Below, one piece after another: positions 1-8,274 of a DNA stretch of 15,803 nt. Origin of the DNA: Flavobacteriia bacterium. Its GTDB lineage: Bacteria > Bacteroidota > Bacteroidia > Flavobacteriales > Flavobacteriaceae. Position 1 is the stretch's first letter. Each line of letters begins with the position of its first letter. The stretch spans positions 1 through 15,803 of the forward strand of contig QNYL01000077.1 in the NCBI GenBank assembly GCA_003973375.1. The letters run 5' to 3'. Below the pieces are notes generated by a model that had not been told where the DNA came from, ran no database searches, and saw nothing but the letters and a program-made list of their open reading frames with translations. A program made the position numbers and the translations under genes.

Positions 1-49
1 TCAACAGTATCAGAATGACAAAAACCAATAAAATCATCCATAGAGACAT
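1..49 (-). CDS. possible N-terminus of a small membrane protein (partial)
   Basis: An open reading frame begins with ATG at 49 and runs off the left edge of the window. The 16 visible residues are MSLWMILLVFVILILL, an uninterrupted hydrophobic stretch typical of an N-terminal membrane anchor or signal anchor. It lies downstream of nqrF on the same strand but beyond a hairpin terminator, so it would need its own promoter; no TAnnTTTG element is visible between 50 and 111. The position after nqrF is one where accessory genes such as apbE or the Nqr maturation factor nqrM can occur, but nothing here identifies either. Only 16 codons are visible, so even its reality as a gene is uncertain. Confidence 0.35.
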   Translation of the reverse strand, partial: MSLWMILLVFVILILL

Positions 50-111
50 ACAAAAAAGTTGTTATTATTAAAGAGGGGGCTCTATTATCAGTTTTGAAGA
101 GTTTAAGATAC

Positions 112-136
112 AAAAAAAACCGCAAAATTGCGGTTT
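112..136 (-). terminator. intrinsic terminator of the nqr operon
   Basis: Read on the minus strand, a perfect stem (AAACCGCA pairing with TGCGGTTT around a four-base loop) is followed directly by a run of eight T. It begins about 23 bases after the nqrF stop codon, where an operon terminator is expected. On the plus strand the same stem is followed by a weaker run (CTTTT), so it could also work in that direction. Confidence 0.85.
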
Positions 137-159
137 CTTTTAAATATTTAACATTGGCC

Positions 160-1452
160 TTATCCTCCGAAATCATCAAAGCGGATATTTTCATCCGGCA
201 ATCCGAAGTCGTGACCCATTTTTTCAACGGCCTTATTCATCATTGGCGGACCGCAGAAATACAGTTCAATATCTTCCGGATTTTCATGTTTAGATAAATA
301 ATGGTCAATCACTGCCTGATGAACAAATCCTAAGAATCCGTCACCTTCTTCATCATCAATATCTTTTTTCACTTTCCAGTTGTCTTCTTCCAAAGGTTCT
401 GAAAGTACAATAAAGAATCTGAAATTAGGAAATTCTCTTTCCAACTCCCTGAAATGTTCTACATAGAACAATTCACGTTTAGATCTTCCTCCGTACCAGT
501 AAGTAACTTTTCTGTCGGTTTTAAGGGTTTTAAACAAGTGATAAAGGTGAGATCTCATCGGTGCCATACCTGCTCCACCTCCTACATAAAGCATTTCAGC
601 ATCACTATCATTGATAAAGAATTCTCCGTAAGGTCCGGAAACAATTACTTTATCTCCCGGTTTTCTGCTAAAGATATATGAAGAAGCCACTCCCGGATTC
701 ACATTCATCCAGCTATTTTTAGCTCTGTCCCATGGGGGTGTGGCAATACGAACATTCAGCATTATATTTCTTCCTTCTGCAGGATAAGATGCCATTGAAT
801 AGGCTCTTTCTACTGTTTCATTATTCTTCATTACCAGCGGCCACAGGTTAAATTTATCCCATTCCAGCTTAAATTTTTCAGGTTCTCCCGGATGTTCAAC
901 CGGATGTGCTGTGATATCGATATCTTTATATTTAACCTCAACACCGGGTATTTCTATCTGAATATAACCTCCAGGTTTATAATCCATATCTTCTGGCAAC
1001 TCCACAACAAACTCTTTAATAAACGAAGCTACATTGTAATTGGAAACCACTGTGGCTTCAAATTTCTTAATTCCGAAAACCTCTTCAGGAATCTCTATTT
1101 CCATATCCTCTCTTACCTTTACCTGACAGGCAAGTCTGTAACCCTCTGCCAGTTCTTTACGGGTAAAATTTGGAACTTCTGTTGGTAAAGGTTCACCGCC
1201 TCCGCTTAAAACCTTACAGGTACACTGTAAACAAGTTCCTCCTCCACCACAGGCCGAGGGTAAAAATATCTTCTGATCTCCCAAAGTGGTCAGAAGCGAG
1301 TTTCCGGTATTAACTTCGATCTCTTTTTCTTTGTTGATCTTGATCTTCACCTTTCCGGACGGAACAAGTTTTGCTTTGGCCACCAACAAAATGGTTACCA
1401 GAATTAAGATCAGAATTAACGAGAATACTATACTTGCTACTATTGGATTCAT
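160..1452 (-). CDS. nqrF: Na+-translocating NADH:quinone reductase subunit F
   Basis: This is the NADH-oxidising entry subunit of Na+-NQR. It takes hydride from NADH onto FAD and passes electrons to a 2Fe-2S centre on the cytoplasmic side. An N-terminal membrane helix covers residues 5-25. The ferredoxin domain follows, with cluster cysteines C68, C74, C77 and C109 in the plant-type pattern. A ferredoxin-reductase domain carries the flavin motif RAYSMASYP (216-224) and the nucleotide-binding loop GGGAGMAP (291-298). A CGPP motif lies near the C-terminus, and the protein ends in the family-typical FDDFGG. At 430 residues it is of normal or slightly generous length. It is the last gene of nqrABCDEF, 22 bases after nqrE and just before the terminator at 112-136. 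The identification is secure. Confidence 0.97.
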   Translation of the reverse strand: MNPIVASIVFSLILILILVTILLVAKAKLVPSGKVKIKINKEKEIEVNTGNSLLTTLGDQKIFLPSACGGGGTCLQCTCKVLSGGGEPLPTEVPNFTRKELAEGYRLACQVKVREDMEIEIPEEVFGIKKFEATVVSNYNVASFIKEFVVELPEDMDYKPGGYIQIEIPGVEVKYKDIDITAHPVEHPGEPEKFKLEWDKFNLWPLVMKNNETVERAYSMASYPAEGRNIMLNVRIATPPWDRAKNSWMNVNPGVASSYIFSRKPGDKVIVSGPYGEFFINDSDAEMLYVGGGAGMAPMRSHLYHLFKTLKTDRKVTYWYGGRSKRELFYVEHFRELEREFPNFRFFIVLSEPLEEDNWKVKKDIDDEEGDGFLGFVHQAVIDHYLSKHENPEDIELYFCGPPMMNKAVEKMGHDFGLPDENIRFDDFGG

Positions 1453-1474
1453 TATTCGTGTAAATTTCTAGTTT

Positions 1475-2092
1475 TTATAATTTTATTCCGGAAAAGCTCA
1501 TAAATGCAATGGCCATCAAACCCGTAATAATAAAGGTTATTCCAAGACCTTTTAAAGGCCCGGGAACATTGGAGTAGGTTATTTTTTCTCTGATGGAAGC
1601 AATAGCTACTATGGCCAGGAACCATCCGATCCCGGAACCAAGACCGTAAACTGCCGATTCTGTAATGGTAGAGAAGTTCTTTTGCTGCATGAACAATGAC
1701 CCTCCTAAGATGGCACAGTTTACAGCGATCAGTGGTAAAAATATTCCCAATGCACTGTAAAGAGAAGGCGCAAATTTCTCAACGATCATTTCAACCAGCT
1801 GAACCATAGAGGCAATTACTGCAATAAACAGGATAAAGCTTAAGAAACTCAGGTCAATATCAGCGTATTCCGGACCTAACCAGGTCAAGGCACCTTCACG
1901 TAAAATATAAGTGTCTAACAAATAGTTGACCGGTACGGTAATAGTGAGTACAAAGATAACCGCTGCACCAAGTCCGACTGCAGTTTTTACCGTTTTAGAT
2001 ACTGCCAGATAAGAACACATTCCGAGAAAATATGCAAAAATCATATTATCTATAAAAATGCTCTTTATAAACAAACTTCCTAAATGTTCCAT
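1475..2092 (-). CDS. nqrE: Na+-translocating NADH:quinone reductase subunit E
   Basis: This is an integral membrane subunit of Na+-NQR, 205 residues with about six helices, the usual family size. NqrD and NqrE are inverted-topology homologues. Together they hold an iron-sulfur centre inside the membrane, through two cysteines from each subunit. Both NqrE cysteines are visible: C26 in the [10 protein letters not shown] segment and C126 in AVNCAILGG. The start [16 protein letters not shown] matches the usual NqrE N-terminus. It lies 45 bases after nqrD and 22 bases before nqrF, and is surely co-transcribed with both. Nothing is missing or unusual. Confidence 0.96.
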   Translation of the reverse strand: MEHLGSLFIKSIFIDNMIFAYFLGMCSYLAVSKTVKTAVGLGAAVIFVLTITVPVNYLLDTYILREGALTWLGPEYADIDLSFLSFILFIAVIASMVQLVEMIVEKFAPSLYSALGIFLPLIAVNCAILGGSLFMQQKNFSTITESAVYGLGSGIGWFLAIVAIASIREKITYSNVPGPLKGLGITFIITGLMAIAFMSFSGIKL

Positions 2093-2137
2093 AATATTTT
2101 ATTTTTTTCTCTTAAACGAGAACTATTCTTTTTTAAT

Positions 2138-2809
2138 CTATTGTTCAATCAGTTTTGTGTTTCTTGATCTCTGCACCCAGATAATGACTCCTACTGTAAT
2201 AAGTGCCATAGGGGCAAGCAGCATAAATCCATTGTTCTCATATCCGTAATGATATAGTCCGGTAGATTCTGCCAGTGTTCTTCCTTTATGCCCTAATACT
2301 TCATATCCAAATAATTTTCCTGATCCGAGCAGTTCTCTGAAAAATGCAATAATCACTAAAATTATAGCATATCCTGATGCATTTCCAACAGCATCTAAAA
2401 ATGCTTTCCACGGACCATTACCCAAAGCAAAGGCTTCGAGCCTTCCCATAATAATACAGTTGGTAATTATCAATCCAACAAAAACTGATAATTCCTTACT
2501 TACATCATAGGCATAGGCTTTTAAAATCTGGTCTACAATAATTACCAGTGCTGCAACGATAAGCAACTGAACGATGATTCTGATCCTGCTCGGAATCAGA
2601 TTTCTTAACAGCGATATAATCACATTACTAAATATAAGTACAAACATTACGGCCAATGCCATTACAATTGCGGGTTTTAACTGTACCGTAATTGCAAGTG
2701 CAGAACAGATACCCAGCACCTGTACCGTAATCGGGTTGTCATCATTTAACGGATCTGTAAGTAATGATATATTCTTTTTTGAGAATAAACCTTCTTTTTC
2801 TTCAGCCAT
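2138..2809 (-). CDS. nqrD: Na+-translocating NADH:quinone reductase subunit D
   Basis: This is a membrane subunit of Na+-NQR that pairs with NqrE around the intramembrane Fe-S centre. The two expected cysteines are seen: C35 in VLGICSALAI and C118 in IITNCIIMGR. It has about six hydrophobic segments. At 223 residues it is slightly longer than the common ~210, mostly through a charged N-terminal extension (MAEEKEGLFSKK) ahead of the conserved LLTDPLNDDNPI region. It begins two bases after the nqrC stop, so translational coupling is likely. The identification is secure. Confidence 0.96.
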   Translation of the reverse strand: MAEEKEGLFSKKNISLLTDPLNDDNPITVQVLGICSALAITVQLKPAIVMALAVMFVLIFSNVIISLLRNLIPSRIRIIVQLLIVAALVIIVDQILKAYAYDVSKELSVFVGLIITNCIIMGRLEAFALGNGPWKAFLDAVGNASGYAIILVIIAFFRELLGSGKLFGYEVLGHKGRTLAESTGLYHYGYENNGFMLLAPMALITVGVIIWVQRSRNTKLIEQ

Positions 2810-2811
2810 AA

Positions 2812-3507
2812 TTAATTCTTTTTTAAATAAGGTACATAATTCTTTAATCTTTCTTCAAGCATATGGGTAAGCCCGTTACAAGTTAGGGTGCCCCCTGAGA
2901 TGGCATCCACTCCGTGAACATCATCAGGTTTTGCCCCTCCTTTTACTGCTTTAACAGAAACAAAATCTCCATTATCATCAAAAATCTTTTTTCCTTTAAA
3001 CTCATCTTCAAACCAGGATTGATTGATTTCAGCTCCCAGACCCGGAGTTTCTCCTTTATGATCAAAAGAAGCTCCAACGATCGTGTTTTTATCACTATCC
3101 AAGGCAATATAGCCCCAGATATCATCCCATAATCCGGAACCAAACAAGGGAATAATATAATATTTCTTCCCATCCTTTTCGGCTAAATATATCGGAAAAC
3201 GTTGCTGAGCGTATGGTTTGTGTAACTCCTTTTTCAGATCAAGTGTAAAAGCATCTACGGCATCATCAATAGTGCCGTCGGCCTTTAAAACCAGTTGCTT
3301 CTTTATATATTTTTTAAAGAGTTCTGCTGATTCATCACGATTTGCATCCACACCAATAGTAGAAATGATGTTCTGCATTTTTTCTTTTCTTACATTTTCT
3401 GCCTGCAGAGGTTTTAGCGTTGTAGCCGTAAAGGCAAGCCCCGCTGCAATAATCACTACCGTAACTATGGCAAAAATAAATGTATATGCATTACTGTTCC
3501 TATCCAT
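2812..3507 (-). CDS. nqrC: Na+-translocating NADH:quinone reductase subunit C
   Basis: This is the periplasm-facing flavoprotein subunit of Na+-NQR. It has one N-terminal membrane helix (about residues 9-29) and an FMN-binding domain. FMN is attached by a phosphoester bond to a threonine, and the attachment motif is visible as DAISGGTLT, with T207 the expected acceptor. Many family members read SGAT here; SGGT is a conservative variant. Other family landmarks are LWDDIWGYIAL and GETPGLGAEI. The length of 231 residues is normal for Bacteroidota. It lies five bases after nqrB and two bases before nqrD. The covalent flavin implies an ApbE flavin transferase somewhere in the genome; none is seen here. 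Confidence 0.96.
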   Translation of the reverse strand: MDRNSNAYTFIFAIVTVVIIAAGLAFTATTLKPLQAENVRKEKMQNIISTIGVDANRDESAELFKKYIKKQLVLKADGTIDDAVDAFTLDLKKELHKPYAQQRFPIYLAEKDGKKYYIIPLFGSGLWDDIWGYIALDSDKNTIVGASFDHKGETPGLGAEINQSWFEDEFKGKKIFDDNGDFVSVKAVKGGAKPDDVHGVDAISGGTLTCNGLTHMLEERLKNYVPYLKKN

Positions 3508-3512
3508 AATAA

Positions 3513-4655
3513 TTAGGCTTTTACTTTTTGTAAACGTTTCTTTCGTTTCTTAATATTGCTTTCAATCACGTAATGATCTATGGTTGGAGCAAATACGTTC
3601 ATCAACAAGATAGCCATCATCATTCCTTCGGGAAGTGTTGGGTTGATTACACGTATCATGATGGCAAGGAATCCTATAAGGAATCCATAGATCCATTTTC
3701 CTTTGGTTGTTTGTGCTGCCGTTACCGGATCGGTAGCCATAAATACCGTACCAAATGCAAAACCACCTACCAGTAAGTGTTTCCACCACGGGAAATTAAA
3801 AAGGGCATTTGTATCACTTCCAATAGCATTGAAGAACAGACCTGTTAAAGAAGCTCCAAGAACGATCGATAACATAACTCTCCAGCTGGCAATTCCGGTA
3901 AATAACAGGATTGCTGCTCCTATGAGGATCATCAATACCGAAGTTTCACCAATAGATCCGGGTATATAACCCATAAACATATCGTAAACACTGGTTGTAG
4001 GCATATGATTGGTTCCTAAAACCCCTAAGATCGTCTCTCCGGAAGCTGCATCAGCTCCACCGTTAGCTACCCAAACGGTATTACCCGACATATGTGGTGC
4101 ATAAGAGAATAAAGCAAAAGCACGGGCCACCAGTGCAGGATTAAGAATATTCATACCGGTACCTCCAAAAGCTTCTTTACCAATAATTACGGCAAACGCA
4201 ACGGCTACTGCAAGCATCCACAAAGGAAGCTCTACGGGCATGATCATCGGTATCAGCAAACCTGTTACCAGATAACCTTCGTTTACTTCATGACCTCTCA
4301 TAATGGCATAGGCAAATTCTATACCCAGACCAACAACATAAGAAACCACGATCATTGGAATAACTTTTAAGGCTCCGAAGCTAAAATATTCCCAGAAGCT
4401 ATGGCCTTCTCCCATTGCCTGAAAACCTATATTCCACATCCCGAAAAACAAGGCTGGCAGTAAAGCAATTACCACCACCATCATGACTCTCTTCAAGTCG
4501 ATTCCATCACGGATATGAGCACCTCTTTTGGTTGTATGATTGGGCACAAACAAAAATGTGTCAATTCCAAAATAGGCAGGACCAAATTTTTCGTACTTAC
4601 CTCCTTTTTCAAAAAGAGGTTTTACTTTATCTAATTTTTTTCTTAAAAAATTCAT
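3513..4655 (-). CDS. nqrB: Na+-translocating NADH:quinone reductase subunit B
   Basis: This is the main channel-forming membrane subunit of Na+-NQR. It carries covalent FMN and riboflavin and forms the quinone site together with NqrA. The FMN acceptor motif is visible as GETS (236-239) with T238 as the attachment residue. Other landmarks are the conserved N-terminal segment FVPNHTTKRGAHIRDGID, then NEGYLVTGLLIPMIMP, and GKEAFGGTGMNILNPALVARAF. It has about nine or ten hydrophobic segments. At 380 residues it is somewhat shorter than the proteobacterial protein (about 415), but both ends are intact, so this is not a truncation. It starts one base after the nqrA stop codon, which indicates coupled translation. 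Confidence 0.97.
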   Translation of the reverse strand: MNFLRKKLDKVKPLFEKGGKYEKFGPAYFGIDTFLFVPNHTTKRGAHIRDGIDLKRVMMVVVIALLPALFFGMWNIGFQAMGEGHSFWEYFSFGALKVIPMIVVSYVVGLGIEFAYAIMRGHEVNEGYLVTGLLIPMIMPVELPLWMLAVAVAFAVIIGKEAFGGTGMNILNPALVARAFALFSYAPHMSGNTVWVANGGADAASGETILGVLGTNHMPTTSVYDMFMGYIPGSIGETSVLMILIGAAILLFTGIASWRVMLSIVLGASLTGLFFNAIGSDTNALFNFPWWKHLLVGGFAFGTVFMATDPVTAAQTTKGKWIYGFLIGFLAIMIRVINPTLPEGMMMAILLMNVFAPTIDHYVIESNIKKRKKRLQKVKA

Positions 4656-4656
4656 T

Positions 4657-6006
4657 TTAACCTACTTCTTTAATCATTAAATCTATACCTTGACGTATTA
4701 TATCCTGAGCCTCCAACTTTGAAGAGCTTACAAAATCGATCAGTGCAAAATCTTCAGGTGCTACTTCGTAGATTCCTAAATTTTCCATCTTTTCAATATC
4801 TCCTGCTAACACGGCTTTAATCAGTTGCATCGGATAAATATCTATCGGCATTACTTTTTCCATTTCTCCTGTAACCACCATGGCACGCTCTTCACCGTTC
4901 ATATTGGTATCGAGATCGTACTCTTTATTTGGTGTTAAAAAGGAGAAGAATGTACGCGACATACTGAATTTATCATTCCCGAAGAAAGGCATCCAGCCAA
5001 AGAAACGATATTTATCTCCTTCCGGCAGAACGGTAATTTCAGTATCGTAAAAACCTATCGAATCATTGGGAGTAACTTTCATCCCTGTTAAAGGGTCTCC
5101 GCTGATGATCCTGCTTTTACCCTCTTTTAATTTTCCGTCAACGATATCTTTTATCTGTGCTCCTTGAATAATTTCATAATATTTAGGATCTTTTACCTGA
5201 GAGCCTGCCAAAGCGATCACTTTAGACGGACTGTATTTTCCGGTTAAAAGAGTCTGACCGATAATGGCCACATCTACAGGTTTTAAAACCCATACTCTTT
5301 CTCCTGCATTGATTGGATCTATTTTAGAGATCTGTACCCCTACATTACCTGCAGGATGCTTTCCTGAAACTTTATGGATCTCTACACCTTTTATATTGTT
5401 TAAAAAGGAAGAATCATTACTTCCCACACCCAGATGAACTTTTCCTGCTGTTAATTTAGAAATAGCATCTATTCCTGCCTGAAATTCCTTTTCCTTACCC
5501 TGAAGAGCAAAACCGGGTTCAGCTGCCAGCGGTGCTGTTGCATACGCTGAAATAAATATAGCCTTGGGCGTATCGGCAGGATTTGCCATGATATCATAAG
5601 GCCTTTGTTTGATATAGGCCCAGCAACCAGTTTGCAACAAAAATTCCTTTACCTGAATAGCATCCATCTTTGAAGGATTCTTGGCTCCCAGATCTTTAAA
5701 TTGATCCTTGGTATCGGCTATGATCTTGATAGATAAAATTCTTCTTCTCGCTCCGCGAATAATCTCTCTGATCTCACCACTCACCGGTGAAGTAAACTTT
5801 ATCTGTTCATCTTTTTTATCAAAGAACACAACATCCCCGGCTTTGACCTTTTCACCGGCTTTAACTACCATTTTTGGGATGACACCATAAAAATCAGGAG
5901 GATTGATTGCGTATATTTTTGAACGAGATACTGAAGATAATTCATGCTTTGCCTTCCCTTTCAGGTTTATCGACAAACCTTTTCTAATCTTAATGTCTTT
6001 TGACAT
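4657..6006 (-). CDS. nqrA: Na+-translocating NADH:quinone reductase subunit A
   Basis: This is the first gene of the operon. It encodes the peripheral cytoplasmic subunit that binds ubiquinone or menaquinone and docks on NqrB. The 449-residue length and the N-terminus MSKDIKIRKGLSINLKGK match the family. A lipoyl-like segment follows at about 45-85 (KAGEKVKAGDVVFFDKK, then FTSPVSGEIREIIRG), then the Rossmann-like middle region, with GERVWVLKPVDVAIIGQ at about 245-260. No membrane segment is present, as expected. The leader contains a TAAATTTG element at 6080-6087. The divergent neighbour on the plus strand is the T9SS plug-family gene. Confidence 0.96.
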   Translation of the reverse strand: MSKDIKIRKGLSINLKGKAKHELSSVSRSKIYAINPPDFYGVIPKMVVKAGEKVKAGDVVFFDKKDEQIKFTSPVSGEIREIIRGARRRILSIKIIADTKDQFKDLGAKNPSKMDAIQVKEFLLQTGCWAYIKQRPYDIMANPADTPKAIFISAYATAPLAAEPGFALQGKEKEFQAGIDAISKLTAGKVHLGVGSNDSSFLNNIKGVEIHKVSGKHPAGNVGVQISKIDPINAGERVWVLKPVDVAIIGQTLLTGKYSPSKVIALAGSQVKDPKYYEIIQGAQIKDIVDGKLKEGKSRIISGDPLTGMKVTPNDSIGFYDTEITVLPEGDKYRFFGWMPFFGNDKFSMSRTFFSFLTPNKEYDLDTNMNGEERAMVVTGEMEKVMPIDIYPMQLIKAVLAGDIEKMENLGIYEVAPEDFALIDFVSSSKLEAQDIIRQGIDLMIKEVG

Positions 6007-6238
6007 AGTATAAATATTTAATTTGCATCTCCCTTTGTTATTAACTAAAAAAAGAAAGTCTTTTATAACAAAAGTTGAGCAAATTTAATAATTAAAAGTA
6101 TTTCTCATTAAAAATATTAGGGTTTTTTTAAGATTTTAATTTAATACTGCTTTTTTTTTCTCTTTTTAAAAAAAAATTGATAATTTAGTGAATATGAATC
6201 TTTTTTTTAACAATATTTGAATCTGAAATCCTATAAAG
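6007..6238. other. AT-rich divergent intergenic region
   Basis: These 232 bases separate nqrA from the divergent plug-family gene and must carry both promoters. The region is exceptionally AT-rich with long A and T tracts around 6150-6175. On the plus strand AATATTTG (6212-6219) is one base off TAnnTTTG and lies about 20 bases before the start at 6239, so it is the best candidate promoter for that gene. I see no clear operator, RNA gene or reading frame here. Confidence 0.5.
6080..6087 (-). promoter_or_regulatory. candidate -7 element for the nqr operon
   Basis: On the minus strand the sequence reads TAAATTTG, a perfect match to the Bacteroidota -7 consensus TAnnTTTG, about 73 bases upstream of the nqrA start. 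No convincing TTTG -33 partner is seen at the right distance. The surroundings are so AT-rich that a chance match is possible. Confidence 0.4.
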
Positions 6239-7495
6239 ATGTATATTATTAAATCCTGCATTTTTTTATTTTTCCTGTTCCTTCTTCCGGTTTTTGCACA
6301 GGGACAGCAAATTGAAGAAGTCATTCCACCTCTATATATCAAATCGGTGGTTTTGAATCCGCACAAGGTGAATAAATATGTTCCGCTTATCCGCTTAGGA
6401 GATTCTTTTTCACTTTCGTTTGATGATCTTAACGGCGATCAAAAATACTATTCCTATAAAATAGAGCATTGCAATTACAATTGGGAGAGTTCCGGCTTAT
6501 CTGTTTCTGAATATCTGAGTGGTTTTCAAACTGACAGAATAAGAGATTATGAAGATTCTTTCAACACCTTCCAGAATTATACCCATTACCGTATTACCAT
6601 TCCGAATAAGAATATGAAAATTAAAAAAACCGGAAATTATATCATTTCAGTTCTTGATGAGGACAACAGTGTTTTGTTTACCCGAAGAGTGATCATCTAT
6701 CAAAGCAGAACCAATGTGGAAGTTAGTGTTCACCGCAGCCGCGATATTTCCTATATCGATCAAAAACAGGATATTGAGTTCGTTGTTTTTACCAACAACC
6801 TCAATTTAAGGGATCCTATGCAGGATATCAAAGTGGCTGTTTATCAAAATATGGACTGGAATACTGTAAGAACCGATATTCCGCCTAAATATATTACCAA
6901 CGGAAAACTCTTGTACAATTATGTAAGTGATATATCTTTCTGGGCCGGTAATGAATTTTTGTATTTTGACAGTAAAGAGATCAGAAATGCGACCAATAAT
7001 ATTGCCAAGACCCGCCTGGATGAGATCTTTAATACCTATTTGTACATTGATGAAGAGAGATACAATAAGGCTTATAGTTTTTATCCGGATATCAATGGTT
7101 ATTTTGTTCTAAGAACCATCGATACCGATAACATCAGCATTGAAGGGGATTACAGTATGGTGCATTTTAAATTAGACACCAAACAAACCATAATCGATAA
7201 AAATATTTATGTTTACGGGGCTTATAACGACTGGAAACTTACCGATGAAAATAAGATGATCTTTAACGAAAACACCCGTTTGTACGAAGCCGCAATTCCT
7301 TTTAAACAGGGATTTTATAATTATACCTATGTTACTTCAGACTCTTCAGGTGAAGTTGATAACCACCAGATAGAAGGTTCCTTTTACCAGACAGAGAATG
7401 AATATACCGTGATTGTATATTTAAAACAATTTGGCGACCGTTACACTCAGGTAATTGGTATAGGAAGTGCAAATTCAAGAGAATTGCAGAACTAA
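6239..7495 (+). CDS. type IX secretion system plug-family protein (DUF5103)
   Basis: This is an exported protein of 418 residues with a clear Sec signal peptide: a hydrophobic core at about 7-19, with cleavage likely after VFAQG. The mature protein shows the DUF5103 pattern: an N-terminal domain with LNPHKVNKYVPLIRLGDSFSLSFDDLNG, a middle part rich in beta strands, and a C-terminal early-set-like domain with VYGAYNDWKL, ending in YTVIVYLKQFGDRYTQVIGIG. In Flavobacterium the Plug protein of this family closes the periplasmic end of the giant SprA outer-membrane channel. That role is inferred here from the family. It stands alone between nqr and nos with no other T9SS gene in view, which is usual because T9SS genes are scattered. 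Its stop overlaps that of nosY by four bases. Confidence 0.85.
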   Translation: MYIIKSCIFLFFLFLLPVFAQGQQIEEVIPPLYIKSVVLNPHKVNKYVPLIRLGDSFSLSFDDLNGDQKYYSYKIEHCNYNWESSGLSVSEYLSGFQTDRIRDYEDSFNTFQNYTHYRITIPNKNMKIKKTGNYIISVLDEDNSVLFTRRVIIYQSRTNVEVSVHRSRDISYIDQKQDIEFVVFTNNLNLRDPMQDIKVAVYQNMDWNTVRTDIPPKYITNGKLLYNYVSDISFWAGNEFLYFDSKEIRNATNNIAKTRLDEIFNTYLYIDEERYNKAYSFYPDINGYFVLRTIDTDNISIEGDYSMVHFKLDTKQTIIDKNIYVYGAYNDWKLTDENKMIFNENTRLYEAAIPFKQGFYNYTYVTSDSSGEVDNHQIEGSFYQTENEYTVIVYLKQFGDRYTQVIGIGSANSRELQN

Positions 7496-8274
7496 AAATC
7501 TTTTTTTCGCAGTTTTCTGTTGATCCTCCATACCGGTATAATTACCCAAAGCATTAGGATCCCCAAAGAGGTGAGCAGACCCATATTCGTTCCGAAAAAG
7601 TTTTTAAATACTGCCCCGGTATATCCCAGCAAAGCAGAGATATCCAGTTTTAAAAGAATCAGGATTCTGGAAAGATCAATAGGGTTGAACATCGTGGCAA
7701 TCAGTGAAAATTTATCGAGAGGATATTCATTCAGAAATACCAGGGAGATCAGAAAAACCCCGTCGTAAATCACTGCCAGAAAAAGCCACATCAAAATAGC
7801 AAATCCAAAGCCTTTGATCTTGTTCTCATTGGACAAAGCAATATTAAATGCCAGAGCCACAAAAATAAAATTAAGAAAAGCCCCCACAAGTAACAATAAA
7901 CTAAAATTAAAAATAGCGGCCGACCTGAACAAACCGTAGGCCACAAAAGGTATTCCAAGCCCTAAGATCATACTCAAAGTAAGGGATATGGAAATTCCGA
8001 GGTACTGCCCCATAAAGATCTTGCTTCGTTTAATGGGTTGTGCCAGTAACAACTCGGTAAATTCCTTAGAATTGTAATAGTACATCACCCCAAAAATAGT
8101 TCCGATAAGCGGCGTGAGTACAATAATTATATTCAGTAAAGTAATGATCGCTTTATCCACGTCATTATTTAAAAACAACAACACAAAACCGAGTACCAGA
8201 TAAAAGGCAAAATACACATAACTCCAGCGGCTGCGCATCAGATCAAAAAAACTGTATTTTAATATTTTAAACAT
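7492..8274 (-). CDS. nosY: NosY, ABC transporter permease for nitrous oxide reductase maturation
   Basis: This 260-residue integral membrane protein has about six hydrophobic segments (near 19-36, 44-66, 95-115, 121-144, 155-180 and 232-252), the architecture of an ABC-2 type permease. The segment MFNPIDLSRILILLKLDI followed by ALLGYTGAVF is characteristic of NosY. With NosF it forms the NosFY transporter, which in studied systems drives NosD and NosL to hand copper to apo-NosZ in the periplasm. Its start codon lies inside the end of nosF (8-base overlap), so translation is coupled. It is the last gene of the nos cluster and converges on the plug gene with overlapping stop codons and no terminator between them. 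Confidence 0.92.
   Translation of the reverse strand: MFKILKYSFFDLMRSRWSYVYFAFYLVLGFVLLFLNNDVDKAIITLLNIIIVLTPLIGTIFGVMYYYNSKEFTELLLAQPIKRSKIFMGQYLGISISLTLSMILGLGIPFVAYGLFRSAAIFNFSLLLLVGAFLNFIFVALAFNIALSNENKIKGFGFAILMWLFLAVIYDGVFLISLVFLNEYPLDKFSLIATMFNPIDLSRILILLKLDISALLGYTGAVFKNFFGTNMGLLTSLGILMLWVIIPVWRINRKLRKKDF

Noticed and set aside
1..49. Naming the edge fragment nqrM or apbE
   Set aside because: Sixteen hydrophobic residues carry no diagnostic motif; position alone is not enough.
72..83. Small hairpin AGAG-GGGG-CTCT as a second terminator
   Set aside because: The four-base stem is weak and no T-run follows it.
94..297. Plus-strand frame over the terminator and the end of nqrF
   Set aside because: It spans a terminator hairpin and the antisense of nqrF and has no recognisable protein features.
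3562..3789. Minus-strand frame inside nqrB, and many similar overlapping frames on both strands across the window
   Set aside because: They lie wholly within well-identified genes, show no domain pattern and have compositions expected from shifted reading of the real genes.
3513..4655. NqrB as a truncated gene because it is shorter than the proteobacterial protein
   Set aside because: The N-terminal and C-terminal landmarks and the FMN motif are all present and the junctions with nqrA and nqrC are tight, so it is a shorter but intact family member.
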